A stretch of 64,000 nt of DNA from Coralloluteibacterium stylophorae (GCF_018122625.2 NZ_JAGQFT020000002.1:310001-374000); one strand, 5' to 3'. Positions 34,681 through 49,949 are shown, numbered from the stretch's first letter. Numbers and translations: made by a program. Notes: generated by a model not told the origin, from the sequence alone.

Positions 34681-35292
34681 TCAGCCGGCCTGCGTCTGCT
34701 CGGCGGCCGGGGGCACGATCCACTTCGAGACCGGCTCCACCCGGTAGCTCTGCATCCAGTCCAGCAGCGCGTCGATGTCGTCGCCGATCCAGACGTTGGC
34801 GCGCTGCGCGGCCCTGAGGAAGCCCTCGGCGACCATGTGGTCGAGCATCGCCTCGAGGTGACCGTAGTAGCCGGCGACGTCGAGGAAGGCGCAGGGCCGC
34901 GCGTGCATGCCGAGCTGGGTCCAGGTCAGCACCTCGAAGATCTCCTCCATCGTGCCGAAGCCGCCGGGCAGGGCGACGAAGCCCTGCGCGCGCTCGAACA
35001 TGCGCGTCTTGCGCTGGTGCATGGTCTCCACGACCACCAGTTCGGTCAGCCCGGAGTGGGCGACCTCGGCCTCCACCAGCTGGCGCGGGATTACGCCGAA
35101 GGCGCGGCCGCCATCGGCGAGCACGGCATCGGCGACCGTGCCCATCAGGCCGACGCGGCCGCCGCCGTAGACCAGTTCCAGGCCGCGTCCGGCGAGCGCG
35201 CGGCCGAAGGCGCGCGCCCGGTCGGCGTAGACGGGCAGGCGCCCGGAGTTGGAGCCGCAGTAGACGCAGACGGCGGAGATCGGATCGCTCAT
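34681..35292 (-). CDS. LOG-family nucleoside-monophosphate phosphoribohydrolase
   Basis: A 203-aa protein of the LOG (TIGR00730) family. The catalytic signature PGGFGTMEE is present, preceded by MHQRKTRMFERAQGFVALPG. These enzymes hydrolyse nucleoside 5'-monophosphates (cytokinin-type or AMP) to base plus ribose 5-phosphate; bacterial roles are mostly in nucleotide housekeeping. ATG at 35292 starts a typical N-terminus with VCVYCGSNSG. It lies downstream of lpd beyond a hairpin. Confidence 0.9.
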   Translation of the reverse strand: MSDPISAVCVYCGSNSGRLPVYADRARAFGRALAGRGLELVYGGGRVGLMGTVADAVLADGGRAFGVIPRQLVEAEVAHSGLTELVVVETMHQRKTRMFERAQGFVALPGGFGTMEEIFEVLTWTQLGMHARPCAFLDVAGYYGHLEAMLDHMVAEGFLRAAQRANVWIGDDIDALLDWMQSYRVEPVSKWIVPPAAEQTQAG

Positions 35293-35327
35293 GGTGTCCT
35301 CGTGCCGGCCCGGGCCGGAAAGCGAGA

Positions 35328-35348
35328 ACCCCGGCGCTGAGCCGGGGT
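35328..35348 (-). terminator. Hairpin downstream of lpd
   Basis: A perfect 8-bp stem (35328-35335 with 35341-35348) and 5-base loop, 36 bases after the lpd stop on the minus strand. The following minus-strand sequence is only moderately T-rich, so termination is probably partial. Confidence 0.6.
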
Positions 35349-35384
35349 CCTGGGAGCGACGCGGCGCGGAAGGCGCCGGCGTCG

Positions 35385-38174
<2,790 letters not shown>

Positions 38175-38215
38175 TCAATGCAGTGCTGTTGTAGGGGGCA
38201 GGCATCCGGCCGCGG

Positions 38216-41056
38216 TCAGTCGGTGCCGGGGTCGCCGTCGAGCGTGCCGGTGAGGGCGTCGGCGACCAGCTTGGCCTGCTCTGCGGCATGGGTGTTGGCG
38301 TGGCCGGCGGCCGGCGCGGCGGAGCGGGCGCGGCCGGCGTAGTGCAGGGACTGCCTGGCGCCGATGCAGGCGCTGAGGTGGTGGCGGATCTGGTACCACG
38401 CGCCCTGGTTGAGCGGCTCTTCCTGGCACCAGACGACGTCGGTCGCCGACGCCAGGCGCTCGAGCTCGGCCGCGACCTCGGTCCGCGGGAACGGATACAG
38501 CTGCTCCACGCGCAGCAGCGCGACCTGGTCCAGGCCCTGCTTCTCGGCTTCCTCGAGCAGGTCGTAGTAGACGCGGCCCGAGCACAGCACCACGCGCTTG
38601 ATCTTCTTCGGGGCCGCGACGCGCGCGTCCGGGATCATGCGCTGGAAGCCGCCATCGGCCAGCTCGTCGAGCGTGGAGATCGCGAGCTTGTGGCGCAGCA
38701 GCGACTTCGGCGTCATCACGATCAGCGGCTTGCGCGTGGCGCGCTTCATCTGCCGGCGGATCATGTGGAAGGCCTGCGCAGGGGTGGTGGGCACGCACAC
38801 CTGCATGTTGTTCAGCGCGCACAGCTGCAGGAAGCGCTCGAGGCGCGCGGAGCTGTGCTCCGGACCCTGGCCCTCGTAGCCGTGCGGCAGGAACAGCGCG
38901 AGCCCGCACAGGCGGCCCCACTTCGCTTCGCCGGAGCTGATGAACTGGTCGATCACCACCTGCGCGCCGTTGGCGAAGTCGCCGAACTGGCCTTCCCAGA
39001 TGCACAGCGTGCGCGGGTCGGCGGTGGCGAAGCCGTACTCGAAGCCCATCACCGCCTCCTCGCTGAGCAGCGAGTCGATGATCTCCACGTCCTCGGCGCG
39101 CTTGCCCAGGTCGCGCAGCGGCAGCACGGTGCGGCCGGTGGCCTGGTCGTGGACCACGGCGTGGCGATGGAAGAAGGTGCCGCGGCCGGAATCCTGGCCG
39201 ACCAGGCGCAGCTTGAAGCCTTCCTCGACGAGGGTGGCGTAGGCCAGGTTCTCGGCGAAGCCCCAGTCCATGGCCTGCTCGCCGGCGGCCATCCTGCGGC
39301 GGTCGTCGTAGATCTTGGCGACGCGCGCATGCGGCTTGACGCTCTCGGGCAGGGTGTTGATCCGCTGCGCCAGGCGGTCGAGCGTCTCGCGCGGCACCGC
39401 GGTCTCCACGGCGTCGGCGAGGCTGCCCTTGAGGTAGGGCGACCAGTCGGTGCTGCTGAAGGAGGTGTCCGGCCGGGCCAGGTCGGCGGCGGCCACGGCA
39501 CCTTCGTCGAGCCCCTTGCGGTAGGCGTCGACCAGCGCCTGCGCCTCGTCCCCGGCGATCACGCCCTCGCCCTGCAGGCGCTGGGCGTAGAGATCGCGCG
39601 TGGTCTTGCGCGCGCGGATGGTCTTGTACATCAGCGGCTGCGTGGCCGCCGGCTCGTCGGCCTCGTTGTGGCCGTGGCGGCGATAGCAGACGAGGTCGAT
39701 GACGACATCCTTCTTGAACTGCTGGCGGAAGTCGAGCGCGAGCTTGGCGCAGTAGGCCACCGCGTCCGGATCGTCGCCGTTCACGTGCAGGATCGGCGCG
39801 CCGACCATCTTGGCGACGTCGGTGCAGTACAGCGTGGAGCGGGCGTCGTCGGGGCGGCTGGTGGTGAAGCCGACCTGGTTGTTGATCACCACGTGCACGG
39901 TGCCGCCGACGGCGAAGCCGCGCGCCTGCGACATCTGGAACAGCTCCATCACCACGCCCTGGCCGGCGAAGGCGGCGTCGCCGTGGATCAGGATCGGCAT
40001 GACCTGGTCGTGCGTCGCGTCCTGGCGGTTCATCTGCCGGGCGCGTACGGAGCCTGCGACCACCGGGTCGACGATCTCCAGGTGCGAGGGGTTGAAGGCC
40101 AGCGCCAGGTGCACGCCCTTGCCCTCGGGCGCGACGTCGGCGGAGAAGCCCATGTGGTACTTCACGTCGCCGGAGTGCGCCGGGTCGTCGACGTGCTCGA
40201 AGCGGCCCTCGAACTCGGCGAAGAGCTGCTGCGGCGGCTTGCCGAGCACGTTGACCAGCAGGTTCAGGCGGCCGCGGTGGGCCATGCCGATGACGATCTC
40301 CTTGATCCCGCCGACGCCGGCGTCGTGGATCAGGGTGTCCATCATCGGGATCAGGCTGTCGCCGCCCTCGAGCGAGAAGCGCTTCTGGCCGACGTACTTG
40401 GTGTGCAGGTAGCGCTCCAGCCCCTCCGCGGCGGTGAGCCGTTCGAGGATGCGCTTGCGCTGCTGGGTGCCGAAGCCGAACTGGCCGGCGGTGCGCTCGA
40501 GCCTGCTCCACACCCAGCGCCGCTGCTCGGTGTCGGTGATGTGCATGAACTCCGCGCCGATCGAGGCGCAGTAGGTCGCGCGCAGGCGCTCGACCAGTTC
40601 ACGCAGGCGCAGGCGCTCGGGACCGCCGAACGGGCCGGTCGGGAACTCGACGTCGAGGTCGGCCTTGCCCAGGCCGTGGAATTCGATCCCGAGGTCGGGC
40701 GCCTCCGGCTTCTCGCGCATGCCCAGCGGATCGAGGTCCGCGGCGAGATGGCCGCGCGAGCGGTAGGCGGTGATCAGCTTCTGCACCGCGCCCTGCTTGC
40801 GCGCGTCGGCGTCGCCGCCCGGGGCGGCCGGGGCCATGCGCCCGGCCTGCTTCGCGGCCTCGGCGATCTGCGCGATCACCGCCGAATGCGGCAGGTCGCG
40901 CGCCTCGCGGCCCTTGACGTCGTCGAAGTAGCGTTTCCACTCCGGCCCGATGCTGTCCGGCGCGACCAGGTACTGCTCGTACAGGTCCTCGATGTATGCG
41001 GCATTGCCGCCGCCGAGCTGGGAGGTGCGGGAGAACTGCTTCAGTAGATTGTCCAC
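38216..41056 (-). CDS. sucA: 2-Oxoglutarate dehydrogenase E1 component
   Basis: A thiamine-diphosphate enzyme that decarboxylates 2-oxoglutarate in the TCA cycle. Motifs include NAAYIEDLYEQYLVAPDSIG near the start, HRGRLNLLVNVLGK, GDAAFAGQGVVME and the transketolase-like C-terminal half. I choose GTG at 41056 (946 aa), because homologues begin at (M)DNLLKQF. An in-frame ATG at 41158 would add 34 Arg-rich residues lacking family similarity, and a likely -10 lies so close before it that it would be almost leaderless. First gene of sucA-sucB-lpd. Confidence 0.94.
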   Translation of the reverse strand: MDNLLKQFSRTSQLGGGNAAYIEDLYEQYLVAPDSIGPEWKRYFDDVKGREARDLPHSAVIAQIAEAAKQAGRMAPAAPGGDADARKQGAVQKLITAYRSRGHLAADLDPLGMREKPEAPDLGIEFHGLGKADLDVEFPTGPFGGPERLRLRELVERLRATYCASIGAEFMHITDTEQRRWVWSRLERTAGQFGFGTQQRKRILERLTAAEGLERYLHTKYVGQKRFSLEGGDSLIPMMDTLIHDAGVGGIKEIVIGMAHRGRLNLLVNVLGKPPQQLFAEFEGRFEHVDDPAHSGDVKYHMGFSADVAPEGKGVHLALAFNPSHLEIVDPVVAGSVRARQMNRQDATHDQVMPILIHGDAAFAGQGVVMELFQMSQARGFAVGGTVHVVINNQVGFTTSRPDDARSTLYCTDVAKMVGAPILHVNGDDPDAVAYCAKLALDFRQQFKKDVVIDLVCYRRHGHNEADEPAATQPLMYKTIRARKTTRDLYAQRLQGEGVIAGDEAQALVDAYRKGLDEGAVAAADLARPDTSFSSTDWSPYLKGSLADAVETAVPRETLDRLAQRINTLPESVKPHARVAKIYDDRRRMAAGEQAMDWGFAENLAYATLVEEGFKLRLVGQDSGRGTFFHRHAVVHDQATGRTVLPLRDLGKRAEDVEIIDSLLSEEAVMGFEYGFATADPRTLCIWEGQFGDFANGAQVVIDQFISSGEAKWGRLCGLALFLPHGYEGQGPEHSSARLERFLQLCALNNMQVCVPTTPAQAFHMIRRQMKRATRKPLIVMTPKSLLRHKLAISTLDELADGGFQRMIPDARVAAPKKIKRVVLCSGRVYYDLLEEAEKQGLDQVALLRVEQLYPFPRTEVAAELERLASATDVVWCQEEPLNQGAWYQIRHHLSACIGARQSLHYAGRARSAAPAAGHANTHAAEQAKLVADALTGTLDGDPGTD

Positions 41057-41169
41057 GGCAGAGGCTGGCCTAGCGATCGAGTCTTGGGATGTGGATCCGG
41101 AGGCTGGGCGACGGGCCGTGGGGGCGAAACGAGAACGGCGTTCGCCGCGTCGCAGCATGAATCCTCGGG

Positions 41170-41175
41170 AGTATA
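41170..41175 (-). promoter_or_regulatory. Likely -10 element of the sucA operon
   Basis: On the minus strand this reads TATACT, in the context GACTATACTCCCG. Transcription would begin around 41163, leaving a ~107-base leader before the GTG start of sucA. No good -35 is visible at 17 bp. Confidence 0.5.
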
Positions 41176-41202
41176 GTCCTTGACCTCGCCACCCGGAACC
41201 GC

Positions 41203-41694
41203 TTACAGGCCCAGCGCGCGCAGTTCGACGCAGGGCCGGGCGCGTTCCCAGAGGGTGTCGAAGTGCATCTGCAGCTGGCGCGCGCGGGCCGGATCGCCCA
41301 GCGTCGCCTCGCCCTCGGAGCGGCCGGCGACGGGATGGAACAGCGCGTCCCCGCCGTCGCCGGCAAGATAGGCGGACGGGTAGTCCAGGTCGACGGCTTC
41401 CTCGACCACCCGCACCTGCAGCGCGCTCGACAGCCGCTGGACCAGCGGGATCAGGGCGTGCTGGTCGCGGGCGAGGAGGCCGGGGTTCTGGACCAGGAAC
41501 AGCGCCTGCCCGCCGCGCCCGGCGATCGCGAAGGCCTTGAAGGCCTCCACCATCGCAGGCTGCGCGTAGAGTGTGGGGTCGAGGTTCGGGCTCAGCACGC
41601 TGAGGCGGCGGCGGGCGCCGCGCACGATCCGCAGCGCGGTGTCCAGGGCGACGTCCCGGCTGCGGACCGCGAAATGCTGGCTGTCGTCGCTCAT
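41203..41694 (-). CDS. DUF7931-like protein of unknown function
   Basis: A 163-aa soluble protein. ALDTALRIVRGARRRLSVLS, a central GGQALFLVQNPGLLARDQHALIPLVQRL and QMHFDTLWERARP near the end recall the fold of phospholipase D halves, but no HKD motif is present. I recall such proteins as DUF7931; this could not be checked. ATG at 41694 lies 16 bases after the GNAT gene stop, last in a four-gene run headed by purB. In some bacteria the two products occur fused, which would suggest a joint role. Confidence 0.65.
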   Translation of the reverse strand: MSDDSQHFAVRSRDVALDTALRIVRGARRRLSVLSPNLDPTLYAQPAMVEAFKAFAIAGRGGQALFLVQNPGLLARDQHALIPLVQRLSSALQVRVVEEAVDLDYPSAYLAGDGGDALFHPVAGRSEGEATLGDPARARQLQMHFDTLWERARPCVELRALGL

Positions 41695-41710
41695 CGGCAC
41701 GGACCCCGGA

Positions 41711-42151
41711 TCAGGTGGACAGGGCGCGCCGCATCCGGCGGTGCGCGATCCCAGCCTCCATGAACTCGTCTCCATACGCGGTGAAGCCGGCGCGCGCGTA
41801 GAAGGGAATCGCCTGGACCTGGGCGTGCAGGCTCACCTCGTCCCAGCCGCGACGCACGGCCTCCTCGACCAGCGCCTGCAGCAGTGCGCTGGCGACGCCG
41901 CGGCCGCGCCAGGCCTGCAGGACCGCCATTCGGCCGATCTTGCGCTCCGGGGTCAGGCGGCCGGTGCCGACGGGCGATCCCGAGGCGTCGAACGCGAGCA
42001 CGTGGAAGCAGTGCGGGTCGAGCGCGTCCCATTCCTCCTCGATCGGCACCGCCTGTTCGACCACGAACACCGGCTCGCGCACCGCGCGCAGGGCGGGAAA
42101 GTCGCGGGTGTAGTCGGCCGGGCGGACCCGCCAGCCGGCGTCGGCGCTCAT
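41711..42151 (-). CDS. GNAT-family N-acetyltransferase (ElaA/YjcF-like)
   Basis: A 146-aa GNAT enzyme. The acetyl-CoA-binding motif A is AVLQAWRGRGVASALLQALV (R-G-x-G-x-A), preceded by GTGRLTPERKIGRMAV and followed by HAQVQAIPFYARAGF, the typical ElaA/YjcF pattern. The substrate is unknown. The start ATG overlaps the stop of the roxA-like gene (ATGA), so the two are translationally coupled. Confidence 0.87.
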   Translation of the reverse strand: MSADAGWRVRPADYTRDFPALRAVREPVFVVEQAVPIEEEWDALDPHCFHVLAFDASGSPVGTGRLTPERKIGRMAVLQAWRGRGVASALLQALVEEAVRRGWDEVSLHAQVQAIPFYARAGFTAYGDEFMEAGIAHRRMRRALST

Positions 42152-43338
42152 CGCCGCCTCCGTGCCGGAGCGATCGCGTAGTGGCCACGGGCGGCGAGGA
42201 CCTCGAGCGCGGCGCGTCCGCGCGCGTCCAGGCGCGCGAGCGCAGCGGCGTCGAGTTCGTCCGCGGCGGCGAGTGCGCGGGCGCTGGCCGTGCCCATCGC
42301 GAAGGCGTCGCCGTGCGCGTAGAGCACCCCGCCGCGGCCGGCGCGCGCCCAGGCGTGGCGGGCGTGGGGATGCCGGACCAGGCGCCCGCCCGCCTGCAGG
42401 CGGCGCTCGATGTCGGCCGGGCGCAGCGGGCGCGGCGGCGCGGCGATGTCGCCGGCGCTGCGGTAGGTGGTCATGAAGCCGCCGAACCAGTCGCGCAGCG
42501 CCGCGTCGGGCAGCTCGCGCAGGCCCACGAGCGCCGCGCGCACGCGCTCCAGGGCCGCGGCGTCGATCTCGGTCGGGTCGGTCGGCGGCACCAGGTCGGG
42601 GTCGGCGTAGCGCGTCTCCTCGGGCAGCTGCGCCGCAAGGTGTTCGGCGAGATCCACCATGAGCTCGGCGACCGAGGGCGCGCGCATGCCGATCGAGAAG
42701 GTCAGGCAGGCATCCTCGGCCACGCCGTGGTGCGGCACGCCCGGCGGCAGGTAGAGCATGTCGCCCGGCGCCAGCACCCACTCGTGGCTGGGGGCGAAGT
42801 CGCGCAGCAGCTTGATCTCGACGTCGTCGCGGAAGTCCGCGGGCGGGTTCGGCCGCGCGTCGATCTGCCAGCGCCGGTGGCCGTGGGCCTGCAGCAGGAA
42901 CACGTCGTACTGGTCGACATGCGCGCCGACCGACCCGCCGGGCGCGGCGAAGCTGACCATGATGTCGTCCACGCGCCAGCGCGGCAGGAAGCCGAACGCC
43001 GGCAGCAGCGCGCGCACGTCGGCGTCCCACTTGTCGACGTCCTGCACCAGGAGCGTCCAGTCGTGGTCGGGCAGGCCGGGGAACTCCGCCTCGTCGAAGG
43101 GGCCGGTGCGCAGGGCGTAGTGGTCGCGGCGCCGGTCGTGGCTGATGATCCGGGCCAGCACGCCGTCCTCGCAGGCCAGGCCGGCGAGATCCTCCGGCGC
43201 GAGCGGGGAGACGAAGTCCGGGAAGGCGCTGCGGATCAGCAGCGGCTTCTTCTGCCAGTAGTCGCGCAGGAAGTCGGCCGCCGGCATGCCGAGCGGCGGC
43301 AGGCCACGCGCGTCGACCTCGATGGGATGCCGCGCCAC
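42148..43338 (-). CDS. roxA: Ribosomal-protein (L16) arginine hydroxylase, RoxA/YcfD-like
   Basis: A 396-aa Fe(II)/2-oxoglutarate oxygenase with a JmjC-like cupin. The iron site is HxD in SVGAHVDQYDVF plus the distal His in LPPGVPHHGVA. DYWQKKPLLIRSAFPDF near the N-terminus and the C-terminal winged-helix-like part fit YcfD/RoxA, which hydroxylates an arginine of ribosomal protein L16. It starts with GTG one base after the purB stop, with GGAG 7 bases upstream. Family sure; the L16 target is inferred from the E. coli enzyme. Confidence 0.88.
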   Translation of the reverse strand: MARHPIEVDARGLPPLGMPAADFLRDYWQKKPLLIRSAFPDFVSPLAPEDLAGLACEDGVLARIISHDRRRDHYALRTGPFDEAEFPGLPDHDWTLLVQDVDKWDADVRALLPAFGFLPRWRVDDIMVSFAAPGGSVGAHVDQYDVFLLQAHGHRRWQIDARPNPPADFRDDVEIKLLRDFAPSHEWVLAPGDMLYLPPGVPHHGVAEDACLTFSIGMRAPSVAELMVDLAEHLAAQLPEETRYADPDLVPPTDPTEIDAAALERVRAALVGLRELPDAALRDWFGGFMTTYRSAGDIAAPPRPLRPADIERRLQAGGRLVRHPHARHAWARAGRGGVLYAHGDAFAMGTASARALAAADELDAAALARLDARGRAALEVLAARGHYAIAPARRRR

Positions 43339-43339
43339 G

Positions 43340-44881
<1,542 letters not shown>

Positions 44882-44882
44882 C

Positions 44883-44888
44883 TATACT
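44883..44888 (+). promoter_or_regulatory. -10-like element upstream of fumC
   Basis: TATACT within GGCCTATACTCGG, 37 bases before the fumC ATG. No convincing -35. The same GCCTAnACT context recurs before other genes in the window. Confidence 0.5.
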
Positions 44889-44924
44889 CGGTCGCTTCCC
44901 CCGCCGCGACGCATTGGAGTGGAG

Positions 44925-46331
<1,407 letters not shown>

Positions 46332-46360
46332 GCCGTCGGCTCCGACCGGGCGCCAACGAG

Positions 46361-46385
46361 AACGCCCCGGCCTGCCGGGGCGTTT
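46361..46385. terminator. Bidirectional terminator after fumC
   Basis: A 10-bp perfect stem (46361-46370 with 46375-46384), CCTG loop, flanked by T on the plus strand and by AA on the 5' side, so it can work both ways. It lies between fumC and the convergent DUF4097 gene. Confidence 0.8.
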
Positions 46386-46414
46386 GCGTTCGGGGCCATC
46401 GCGGCAGTGCGGGC

Positions 46415-47266
46415 TCAGTCCTCGGGCACGTCGACCTGGCCGCCGACGCCGCTGTGCCGCACGTCGCCGCTGCCGAGCGTGCGCACCCGGAGGTTGCCGC
46501 CCACGCTCTCGACCCGGAGGTCGCCGGAACCGATGGCGCCGGCCTCGACGTTGCCGCCGACGCCGCTGAGCTCGACGTCGCCCGAGCCGATCGAGCCGAT
46601 GTCCACGTTCCGCTTCACCTCGCGAAGCGTCGCGTCGCCGGAGCCCACGCTGCCGATGCGCGCGTCGCCGTCGATCCCGGTCACCTCGGCGTCGCCGGAA
46701 CCCACCGCCCCGAGATCCAGCGCGCCGATATCGGAGGCGTCGAGATCGCCCGAGCCGACCGTCGCCTCCAGCGGGCCGCCGAGCTGTTCGACGACCAGAT
46801 CGCCCGAGCCGACGTTGGCCTCCAGCGAGGCCGCGCCGTGGACGAGGCCGTCGCCGGAGCCGACCTTCATCTCGACCGCAAGGTCATCCGGGATGGCCGC
46901 GCGCATCTCGATGTAGGCGTAGTCCGAGCCGAACAGCCGGGTCACGATGGCGCTGTCGTCGCCGTCGCCGCGCTGCGGGCGCACGATCAGGCGCTCGCCC
47001 CTGCGCTCCTGGTGGATCTGCAGCCGGTCGAGGTCCTTTTCCGCCGCGGCGCAGGCCCGCGCCTCGACGCGGCCGTCGCCGCTGCCGCTGGCGACCAGGT
47101 GCACGGTGTGCGCGCCCCCGTCGACCACCAGGGTCTTGATGCCGGCGAGGTCGAGGGTGGTGTCGCGCGGTGCCTCGTACTCGCACTCGGCTTCGAAGAT
47201 GTCGTCGGCGTGGGCCGCGGCCGGCGCGAGCAGCAGCGCGCCGGTGCACAGGATGAGATGTTTCAT
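46415..47266 (-). CDS. Exported DUF4097/GIN-type beta-solenoid protein
   Basis: A 283-aa protein with a signal peptide (LILCTGALLLAPAAAHAD). From about residue 85 onward a GSGD tetrapeptide recurs, eight times in the last ~150 residues, at a period of roughly 18-20 residues (VGSGDLVVEQ, VGSGDLDASD, IGSGDVELSG and so on). This periodicity predicts a right-handed beta-helix, as in DUF4097/DUF2807-type proteins. Probably periplasmic; no catalytic residues recognised. It is the last gene after the ABC permease (40-bp gap), suggesting a structural or sensing partner of that system. Confidence 0.8.
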   Translation of the reverse strand: MKHLILCTGALLLAPAAAHADDIFEAECEYEAPRDTTLDLAGIKTLVVDGGAHTVHLVASGSGDGRVEARACAAAEKDLDRLQIHQERRGERLIVRPQRGDGDDSAIVTRLFGSDYAYIEMRAAIPDDLAVEMKVGSGDGLVHGAASLEANVGSGDLVVEQLGGPLEATVGSGDLDASDIGALDLGAVGSGDAEVTGIDGDARIGSVGSGDATLREVKRNVDIGSIGSGDVELSGVGGNVEAGAIGSGDLRVESVGGNLRVRTLGSGDVRHSGVGGQVDVPED

Positions 47267-47306
47267 GGTCCCTCCGGATGGGGTGGGTGATGGGACGGAA
47301 CGGGGT

Positions 47307-48274
47307 TCAGCCTTCGTCGCGGCGGCCGCGCAGCCACACCGCGACGGCGATCATCGCGACGCCGGCCACGGCGCCGATCCACAGGTCGGGCATGCGCAGG
47401 GCCTGGGCGGTGTTCGCCAGCGACAGCATCGACAGCACCCCCTCGGGCGACTGGCCGGCGGCGGAGGCCATTTCCGCCAGGTCACCCCGGTATAAGAGGT
47501 CCATGCCCGGGAAGGTGCCCAGCGTCAGCCGCGCGACGATGTGCTTCCAGTACCAGCCGGAGCTCTCGATCACGCTCATCAGCGCCAGCCAGCCGACCAG
47601 GATTCCGGAGAACAGCGGGATCAGCACGGCCCACAGGAAGGGCTTGCCGCGCGCCCAGGCCGAGACCAGCAGCAGCCAGCCGACGGTCGGCAGCGCCCAG
47701 AGCACGTAGACCGGAAGCGAGGCCAGCAGCAGGCCGCCGACGCGGAACGGGCTGCCCAGGCCCCACACCAGGGCGAAGGGATTGCCGCCGTGCACCGCCA
47801 CCGCCAGGCTGACCAGAAGCAGCAGCCCGAGGCCGGTCAGCACCCCGACCACGGTGGCGAACACCGGCACGAGCACCAGCGCGCTCACCGCCTTCGACAG
47901 CACCGTCTGCAGGTCGGAAACCGGCAGCGACTTCCAGAACAGCACGCTGCGGTCGCGGCGGTCGTCGTACAGCGCGCCGAGGCTGTAGAAGAACACCACG
48001 AAGGCCATCACCAGCAGGGGCCAGCTGGCGATCAGGGCGGTGGCCACGTCGAGCGCCTGCCCGGCCTCGGCGCGTTCCTGCGCCGACATCTGCGCGCTGA
48101 GCGCCGCGAGGTCGACGCCGCCGATCTGCACGTCGCTGCCGCGCGCGGCCACCTCGACCAGCACCCACGCCATCAGCGTGAGCACCAGCACCACGATGCC
48201 GGCGATCACCGGCGCCCAGACGAAGCCGCCGCGGTGCTCCCAGTATTCGCGGCGGAGCAGGACGGGAAAGGTGT

Positions 48275-48278
<4 letters not shown>
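47307..48278 (-). CDS. ABC transporter permease (ABC-2 type)
   Basis: A 323-aa polytopic membrane protein with about six hydrophobic segments. It opens with FPVLLRREYWEHRGGFVWAP, and DDRRDRSVLFWKSLPVS is the short conserved loop typical of YtrC/YtrD or ABC-2 permeases. The start lies inside the end of the ATPase gene (ATG at 48278; ATPase stop at 48275). With the ATPase it should form an exporter or mechanotransmission complex; the substrate is unknown. Confidence 0.87.
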
Positions 48279-49185
<907 letters not shown>

Positions 49186-49189
<4 letters not shown>

Positions 49190-49557
49190 TTGTTCTCCTC
49201 GGGCTGGACGAGTTGCATGAGGTGCTCGGGGTCGAGGCCGAGGCGTTGGATGCGCTCGACGATCAGCGGCCACTCCTCGTGGAGGAAGCGCTCGCGCTCG
49301 CTCGACAGGAGCTGGCCGCGCGCGCCCTCGTTGACGAACATGCCCAGGCCGCGGCGCTTCTCTACCAGCTGCTCGTCGGAGAGCTCCTGGTAGGCGCGCG
49401 AGACGGTGATCGGGTTGAGCTGGTAGTCCGCCGCCACCTGGCGCACGGAGGGCAGGGGATCGCCCGGTTTCAGGATCCCGTCCAGGATCATCGCCACGAC
49501 GCGCTCCTTGAGCTGCTTGTAGATCGGACTGCTGTCGTTCCAGGTCACGCCACTCAT
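49186..49557 (-). CDS. GntR-family regulator, YtrA subfamily
   Basis: A 123-aa repressor with an N-terminal winged HTH (SPIYKQLKERVVAMILDG; PLPSVRQVAADYQLNPITVSRAYQEL) and a short C-terminal helical dimer arm of ~45 residues, the YtrA layout. ATG at 49557 has GGAG 7 bases upstream. It probably represses its own five-gene operon through the dyad at 49858-49881. Confidence 0.92.
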
Positions 49558-49558
49558 G

Positions 49559-49819
49559 TCAGGACTCCGAGGCAACCGGCAGCATCCGTGCGAAGGAAAA
49601 GAAGGGCATGGCCAGGTCCACCCGCGGATGGCGCGACGGGCCGGCGCCGGACAGCACGTCCGCCGGCAGGTCCAGTGCCGCGTCCAGTTCCTCGATCGAC
49701 GTGGTCTCGAGCGCCATCTCTTCCCCGGCCGCTACCGGCTCCGCGAGCAGTGCGCCGGCGCCAAGCATCAGCAGGGCGGAGAGGAGGGCGACGGCGGTGT
49801 TCTTCAGCTGGGTGACCAT
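49559..49819 (-). CDS. Small exported protein heading the GntR/ABC operon
   Basis: An 86-aa protein, unrecognised. Residues ~8-30 form a hydrophobic signal or anchor (NTAVALLSALLMLGAGALLAEPVAAG). The rest is short and acidic, then ends with DLAMPFFSFARMLPVASES. GGGAG lies 8 bases before ATG 49819. Its stop sits 1 base before the GntR start codon. Signal-peptide plus short mature part suggests a periplasmic peptide or membrane subunit linked to the transporter. Confidence 0.65.
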   Translation of the reverse strand: MVTQLKNTAVALLSALLMLGAGALLAEPVAAGEEMALETTSIEELDAALDLPADVLSGAGPSRHPRVDLAMPFFSFARMLPVASES

Positions 49820-49857
49820 GGCACGACTCCCGTGTCTGGTGGTTCGTTGAACCGGTG

Positions 49858-49894
49858 TTGTAGGTAACTATAACACTACAATCGAGCGCGTCAA
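49858..49894 (-). promoter_or_regulatory. Promoter with overlapping dyad (GntR operon)
   Basis: On the minus strand, TTGACG (49894-49889), a 16-bp spacer and TATAGT (49872-49867) form a good sigma-70 promoter. The inverted repeat TTGTAG/CTACAA (49858-49863 with 49876-49881, 12-bp spacer) brackets the -10, an ideal repressor site. The start codon of the first operon gene is ~40 bases beyond the predicted transcription start. Confidence 0.7.
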
Positions 49895-49949
49895 GCTCCC
49901 GCTGCCCGAGGCGACGGTCCCGGCCTACACTGCGGCCTCCCTCCTGCCC

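Noticed and set aside
38288-41047. 919-codon plus-strand frame opposite sucA
   Set aside because: Mirror of a highly conserved housekeeping gene; low-complexity translation.
46430-46860. Periodic DNA repeats suggestive of a CRISPR or minisatellite
   Set aside because: The period reflects GSGD protein repeats in the DUF4097-type gene; the repeats are diverged and there are no spacers.
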